Shown: in pieces, positions 58,741 to 64,000 of the stretch | How positions within the stretch are numbered: position 1 is the stretch's first letter | Layout of the letters: every line of letters starts with the position of its first letter | NCBI RefSeq assembly: GCF_015832195.1 | Contig: NW_024037374.1 | Span: 3,348,001-3,412,000, forward strand | Origin: Motacilla alba alba | Taxonomy: Eukaryota; Chordata; Aves; Passeriformes; Motacillidae | Length of the DNA stretch: 64,000 nucleotides | Direction of reading: 5' to 3' | The notes under the pieces: model-generated | Database searches by the model: none | What the model was told of the DNA's origin: nothing | The model's input: the letters and a program-made list of their open reading frames with translations, nothing else | Translations under genes and position numbers: made by a program

Positions 58741-60059
58741 GGACTTTAATGAGCCTCTGGGGCTTTGTGCTCAGGCCCTGAGCATCAGTCCCTGAGAGGG
58801 AGCTGAAGAAACCTCTCCAGAGCTCCAAGTCAGAATCACACTCCAAAGTTTCTTGGACTTTTAATGGGTCCCAGGGAGGGACACGACTGAGAAAGTGTCC
58901 CCAGGCCCCAGGCAGAGCAGAGAACTGCAGGCAGTGATGACAGGTGGGGACAAAGAGAAGCCAAATCTTAGTGCCCTGGGGCACAGCAGGCTCTGTGCCA
59001 CCATGGGCTGGGAGGAGACACCTTGTCCTGAGCCACTGGGGCCTCCTGGCACAGCCCCAGCCAGGCTGGCCACAGTCAGCCCCTTGTCCTGCCCTCAGCA
59101 TCCCCCCCTAGCCCACATGCCAGTGGCCTCAAGGATCTGCTGGAAGGAGTCCCTGGGGAGCCTTGCTCAGCAATGGCCCTGGGGGCTCCTTCATGCTCCC
59201 AGGGACTGCAGGCTTTTCAAAGGACTTTGGCTTTTGCTTTTGCCTTGGAGTCTCTGAGAGCTTTGTGCAATCATGGCCTCCAATGATCTGCTGTAATTAG
59301 TCCCTGGAGAGGCTTTGTCAGTAACAACACTCAGTGGGGCTCATTAATGCTTCAGGGTACTTCAGTTATTTTCAGGTACTTGGTGTTTCCCTTTTGATCC
59401 AGACTCTGTGAGAGGTTTGTGCAATCATGGCCCCAATTATCTGCTTTAACGAGTCCCTTGAGAGCTTTGTACTGACACTCAGTGGGGCTCATTAATGCTT
59501 TGAGATACTCAAGATTTTTAAGGTACTTTGGATTTTCCTTTCCTCACTGAGTCTCTGAGAAGTTTTTGTGCTATCCTGGTCTCAAATTCTCTCTTCCAAG
59601 GAGTCCATGAGGAGCCTGTGTTTGGGATGGACCTCAGCATGGCCCATTCATGCCTCAAGACACTTTGGGAGTTTTCTCTGACTTTAACTCCTGGAAAAGT
59701 TTCTGCAACCTCTTCTGAGGCCCTGAGGTTCCTGGGCTCCGCTCCAAAAGCACCACAGGGCTCATTAGGATCAAGCAAGTCCTGACCAACCATGGCTCTG
59801 CCTTGATTTCCCTTTGCTCTCATGCAGTTCATCAGGAAGTTCTTTTGCTATCATTATGGGAAAATATTTGTAAGAGCTTCTTATAAATCCATTTTTGTAA
59901 TTTTAAAGAGCATATATTTCTCATTAGAGCAGATTGCAGCATGCTGTGACTGATACTAACCCAGGAACTTTCCTGAGGAGATCTGACCTGGTCAGAGAAG
60001 CTGTGCCTTGAGGCTCTGACCCAGTGTGGACAATCTTGGTCCACATTCCCCAACCCCAT

Positions 60060-60868
60060 CCTGTCTCTCCTCTGTTACCTGGGGCCAGCTTTGCTTGGAG
60101 AACTGGCTGCAGTAAGGCCAAGAGAGCGTTTTTTTTCTTTTATTTTAGCAGTCCAAAACTCCTAAGTTCCCCACTGAAAACAGATACCCTCCTCAATTGT
60201 GTGCCAAGCCCAAGATGCCACCCAGACCACTCCAGACCTGCCCTGGGCAAGCTGTAAGGGTGTGTGGATGCCCAGGGGCTACCATCAGAGTTTCAATCCC
60301 CCCGCCATGGAGGACTGGTCCCAAGTAAGAGGAATAGGCTTTCAGGTGAGGGTGAGAAGCTTGCTTCTCCCATAGATCTTTGCAGGCACATGCTGATTTA
60401 TGTAAAGTTAGGATACCTCTTTGGCCTAATTACCCTAGTTCAACCCCTACTGCCCATGTTTGGTTAGTTCCTAAAATGTTCTTTTCTCTCTTCCTTGTCC
60501 CTAGTTTGCTGTATTGCTACACCCCCTGTTTCCTTCTGGCTGGCCCAATCTCTGACCCCTCCTTTTCACCCTTTTCCCCCATATCCATTGGACTCTGACC
60601 CTCAGCTCTGCCCTCACTACCCCACATAAAACCCTGTGCCCTCAGCCTACAGCCTCAAGTTTTATCAAGTCTCACTGAAGTGGAGGTTGACAATCCCTTC
60701 AACATCTGTGGGACCGACTTTGCTGACAGCCCCACAGGACCACTGTGGCTCAAGATTGTGCCTGTGAGACTGAGAGTGAGTGAGTGAGTGGCAGAGAGCT
60801 GCCAAGGGCTTGGGCTTCTGATTTTCTGTTCATGTAGGTGGGCATTCCCTCTTCCATAGGGGGCAGAT
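60060..60868 (+). other. Putative 5' LTR and leader of ERV3
   Basis: Lies between the end of cassette C and the ERV3 gag start. A TATA-like CATAAAA is at 60625-60631 and a (GTGA)n run at about 60776-60790. A possible LTR start TGTAAGGG is near 60253. I could not find the LTR end, a primer site or a second LTR, so the boundary is open. Confidence 0.4.
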
Positions 60869-62749
60869 ATGGGAAACACTCAGTCCCAAGCGGAAAAGGA
60901 TGTTTCTGTTAAGTTTTGGGGAGTTTTGAATTTAGAGGGGAGTTAGTTTTCTGAGGGGAGTTTGAAACGTTTTGTTCACTGGTTGTTTGAGGAGTTTCCT
61001 GATATCTCTGTTGATCCTATCTTTCAGTTATCATTTTGGGATGCTGTTGGGGAAAAGCTTTATAATTTACAAACACAAGGGCTGGCAAGCATTGGGAAAT
61101 TTTATCCTTTGTTTCATTCAATTTCTGGGATCATTTCACAAGTTCATGGTTCCAGCCCTTTGAACCACTTTATTCAATCTGCCCCCCACGTTCCTGAGCC
61201 CACGTTCCCTAAGAATAGGACAGGAGATAGAGCCTGCCCTTTGGCACAGACAAGCCATCTGCTGCCTGCCATCTCCCCTCCTTTTCTGTCCTCTCCTCAG
61301 GGTGGTAGTGGTCATGCTGCCCTGAGATCTTCCCTCGCCCACATTCTGGCATCCCCTGGCCATAATCCCCCTTCCTATAAATCCCAAGATGGCAATACTC
61401 CTGAGAGAGAGACTGCCATTTTAGATTTCCCCCCGCCTTCATCCCCATTTCCTGCCTTTGCTCCGGGTGCCTCCCCTGTGACAGGTCCCACCTTGATGTT
61501 GAGTTCCACACCCGCGTTGGGTCCCTCCCCTGCCATCAGAAAGCTCCTCCCCAGCGCCGGCTCCACCTCTCCACTTGCAGGCCCCTCCTCCTGCCCAGCC
61601 TCTTCCTGTTCCCACGTCACTGGAACTGGACGTGGTGCCGACTGGAAGGAAGCCGCTTTGGCTACCAAAGGCCTTCGACACCAGGCATTGCCGGTCGGCA
61701 GAAAGGCCCGCACCTCTGCCAGCAGACCTGCTTCCTCTACAGAGGAAGAGAGCGATAGCTTATCCGAGAGTGAGGATGAGCCCAAGGGTCCTTGACAGAG
61801 GATGCGGAGAAAAGCCGCAAAGGAGGGGGACTGGGAGATGGTATCCAAGATTCAGGTGGCACCTGTGCAGTGTAAACAGGGGGCAAAACCTAAATGGGAA
61901 TCTATTCCCCACAGGGAAATGAAGGATTTAGTAAAGGCCGCAAAGGATTATGGGAGGGGTTTTCCCTATTTTAACAATTTGCTGGATGTGCCATTTACTG
62001 CCCACACAATGGTAGCATATAATTTAAAACAGTGTATGAAAATTAAATTGTCACCTGCCGAGTTTATTTTGTAGAAAGGACTTTGGATAAATAAACCTAA
62101 TGAGTTGCCTAAAGGTTGTGTTAAGGAAGAAGGGCCACAACACCTCACAATGGACCGCATTACTGGGGAAGGAGACTGTACTAGGCTGCAATATCAGGCT
62201 GAAGTCCTCCCCTGGTCAATACTGGAAGATCTCAAAGGCGCTGCATGGTCCACCCTCCTCCAAACACCTGATGCTTCTACATCCTACACTGACTTCACAG
62301 ACATTCGCCAGGGCCTGGACAAGAGCTGTATCAAGTTTGTAGATCGCCTTATGAAAGTTCTGGAAAAACAGGTGGGTGATCAAAAGGTCCGGGATTAACT
62401 TACTAGCAAATTAGCTTTCTGTAATGCCAGTATTGACTGCAGAAAGGTTCTGCACGCCCTCCCTCTTGACCCTGAGTCGACCATCGCTCAGATGGTTGAC
62501 GCTTGCATTTGCCAAGCGGTCTCAGACCGTGACTCCAGCCTAGCCAAGGCCACCAGACAGGGTGCAATGGAAACGCTGGTTGCAGCAAACGTGCCTCCCC
62601 ACAATACAGAATGTAATAAAGGCAGGGGAAACTGTTATAACTGCGGGAAATCTGGACATGTGGCAAAAGACTGTAAATACAAGAAGAACAACTGTTCTCA
62701 TTTTTCTTCAAGCCTTCAGTCCCACAGCCATTGCCCAAACTCTTCCTGA
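60869..62749 (+). pseudogene. ERV3 gag, betaretrovirus-like, one frame with four stops
   Basis: Starts at MGNTQS, a myristoylation-type gag start, and stays in one frame for 627 codons. In-frame stops lie at 60944, 61793, 62072 and 62396. Matrix-like N-terminus with WLFEEFPD, a long proline/serine-rich middle (about 61180-61700), capsid with KWESIPHREMKDLVKAAKDY and a major-homology-type stretch IRQGLDKSCIKFVDRL, then a zinc knuckle CYNCGKSGHVAKDC (about 62632-62673). A second knuckle, pro and pol are missing; the frame ends soon after. Class II (beta-like) assignment rests on the capsid and knuckle wording. It cannot yield a full Gag protein as it stands. Confidence 0.85.
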
Positions 62750-62856
62750 AGCCAACACTAGCAGCCCTCAGGAAACTCCAGGCAGAGCATGGAACGACCC
62801 CGTGTGATGACACCAAATGTGAGGTTGTTTCGTCCCACCCTTCCATCAGTGATAGA
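62750..62856. other. Junction between ERV3 and ERV4
   Basis: About 100 bases of unassigned sequence between the truncated gag and the next LTR; it may be remaining ERV3 sequence. Confidence 0.3.
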
Positions 62857-63441
62857 TGTCCTCGGTTACAATATAAAGATGTATTCTATTCCCATCCTCA
62901 AGAGCTGTTGAAACCAGGAGAGGCATTGCTTTTTCCTTATCTCCTGTAATGAGCTTATCCATGCCTTGCCACATGACTCAGAGATAACTCCCTCCAGGAG
63001 CCATTTCTGTTTAATGGACCCACCACATGGCTCATAGAATGATATCAGCCCATTGTGAGATGCTGTGCCCAGGGGGGAGGAGCTAAGCATCCTCACCTGG
63101 ATATAATATGGGGTTTGGGACAGAACAATCTGCCTTTCCACTGGATTCCCAGAGGAACAGCTGCCTTTTCCACTGGATCTTCAGAGGAAGACTACACCCT
63201 TCTACAGGATCACTGCTCCAACAGAACCACATCTGCCACTCCAGGAGGACTGCAGCCACCAATCCAACTGGACTGCTACCACCACCCTAACTAGCAGGGT
63301 GTCACATTGTAGTCTGACTCTTTCAGTCGTTTTTCTTTTGTATTATTGCACGTATTTTGTTTTTTTCCCCTTTTCCTAATAAATTGTATTTCTGACTTAT
63401 AGTCTCTCACTGGTTTTTCTTTCAAACCATGAAATAAATTT
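62857..63441 (+). repeat. 5' LTR of ERV4
   Basis: Begins TGTCCTCGGTTACAA, aligning with the ERV2 LTR start. It shares 'gaggag.taagcat', the TATA-like ATATAATATGG (63101-63111), 'aggaggactgcagccac' and AATAAA (63378-63383). It is shorter than the ERV2 LTRs at both U3 and the distal end. Confidence 0.75.
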
Positions 63442-63459
63442 TGCCACCCAACATGAGGC
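63442..63459 (+). promoter_or_regulatory. Primer-binding-site-like sequence of ERV4
   Basis: TGCCACCCAACATGAGGC, about 14 of 18 bases equal to the tRNA-Lys-type primer site TGGCGCCCAACGTGGGGC, immediately after the LTR. Confidence 0.55.
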
Positions 63460-63622
63460 AGCAAGGTACTGAGAAAAGCCAGAATTGCAATTTTGGATTG
63501 TAAAAGTCACCTATTCACTGTGATGCTCAACATGCTTATATGGGTCTAATACCCAGCTCTCTGTATTTTTGCGCACATGGGGAATTATCTGCCGATTGTA
63601 ATGCTCCTGTGCAAACCAGAGT

Positions 63623-64000
63623 ATGGTTTATACAGTAAGAAAAATTGCTTGTTTGGTCTGTTATGTCTATTGCATGATAACCTCTGAGGCAATGAACGTA
63701 ATTCTTAATATGTACTCAATTTTGTTTGCTTGTCCTAATCTAGGCTGCTACGTCTGGGGCCTCACTAATCACACCCAGCTTCTGGGGGGAGGGGTAAAAA
63801 AGTACTTTTTCCAGCCTTTCAGGTTTGACACGGCAGTTTTTGAAAATGTTGAGTTCCCTCTGGATGCCAAGGACAGCGCACTGTTGTTGTTAGCTCTGCT
63901 TTGTCTTCTCTGCACAGCCTGTCGGGATTTCTTGCCTGTGATGACTCCCGAGATGTTCGAAAGTCCTTTTCTCCCAGCCCCAACACCAGTGAAGAAGCCG
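63623..64000 (+). CDS. ERV4 N-terminal gag-like ORF with hydrophobic segments (partial)
   Basis: From the ATG at 63623 the frame is open for 126 codons to the window edge. It has a hydrophobic, cysteine-rich N-terminal part, WGLTNHT (45-51, with a sequon), YFFQPF (61-66), a strongly hydrophobic stretch (about 86-99) and a proline-rich tail beginning at about 104. The order WG, N-glycosylation site, FxQPF, hydrophobic segment, proline-rich linker is the same as in ERV2 13508-13927 and its continuation. Starting further downstream (ATG 63692 or 63710) is possible. I take it as the N-terminal part of an ERVL-like Gag; function unknown. Confidence 0.5.
   Translation, partial: MVYTVRKIACLVCYVYCMITSEAMNVILNMYSILFACPNLGCYVWGLTNHTQLLGGGVKKYFFQPFRFDTAVFENVEFPLDAKDSALLLLALLCLLCTACRDFLPVMTPEMFESPFLPAPTPVKKP

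Larger units (their letters stand above)
49200..60059 (+). repeat. Duplicated olfactory-receptor cassette, copy C
   Basis: Parallel to A (54647-60059 matches 1-5467) and inverted relative to B (whole arm). It differs by carrying two CR1 pieces with a 39-bp array between them where B has one CR1, by a frameshift in the receptor, and by lacking the ERV1 LTR at its right end (60059). Confidence 0.88.
62857..64000 (+). mobile_element. ERV4: 5' end of an ERVL-like provirus (runs off the window)
   Basis: An LTR related to that of ERV2, then a primer-binding-site-like sequence, a leader, and a gag-like ORF still open at the window end. Since the LTR is followed by internal sequence, this is a 5' LTR and more of the element should lie beyond 64000. 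Confidence 0.7.

Overview
The window is animal nuclear DNA, almost certainly from a songbird (passerine). The evidence is three copies of an olfactory receptor of the bird-expanded OR14-like family, CR1 LINE fragments with the avian (ATTCTGTG)-type 3' tail, several classes of endogenous retrovirus (ERV) and LTR, and long GC-rich minisatellite tracts. No rRNA, tRNA, CRISPR array or operon is visible. Only two genes look intact, both single-coding-exon odorant receptors. Everything else is duplicated flank, transposon or satellite.

Layout. Cassette A (1-5467) carries an intact receptor on the minus strand and ends exactly at the 3' LTR of a decayed gammaretrovirus-like ERV (ERV1-A, 5468-10892, minus). 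An unassigned stretch (10893-12679) precedes a nearly full-length ERVL-like provirus (ERV2, 12680-19182, plus). ERV2 abuts a second, 5'-truncated copy of the first ERV in opposite orientation (ERV1-B, 19183-21511, plus). Cassette B (21512 to about 33060) is an inverted copy of A with an intact plus-strand receptor. It continues through a CR1, an LTR, a TGACATCA minisatellite and GC-rich sequence. Then come alternating 39-bp and about 188-bp tandem repeats (33390-36230 and, inverted, 39625-41165), a receptor-less cassette relic D (36990-38390), several LTR-like insertions, another TGACATCA array and a 1.49-kb LTR-type insertion (44814-46305) with a 5-bp target duplication. Cassette C (about 49200-60059) is inverted relative to B and parallel to A, and its receptor is frameshifted. 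The right end holds a betaretrovirus-like gag with four stop codons (ERV3) and the 5' end of an ERVL-like provirus (ERV4) that runs off the window.

How it fits together. The locus is a head-to-head/tail-to-tail duplicated odorant receptor cluster. Arms of 5 to 11 kb in inverted orientation, spaced by about 16 kb of ERVs and satellites, would favour gene conversion and rearrangement, and patchy similarity between A, B and C suggests this has happened. A splice donor upstream and an acceptor just before each receptor ATG suggest a common gene model with a 5' leader exon. The most novel-looking item is a small ORF at the start of gag in both ERVL-like elements. It has two hydrophobic segments, an N-glycosylation sequon and shared WG...FxQPF motifs, and I do not recognise it as a described Gag domain. 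All comparisons were made by eye; no alignments or database searches were run.
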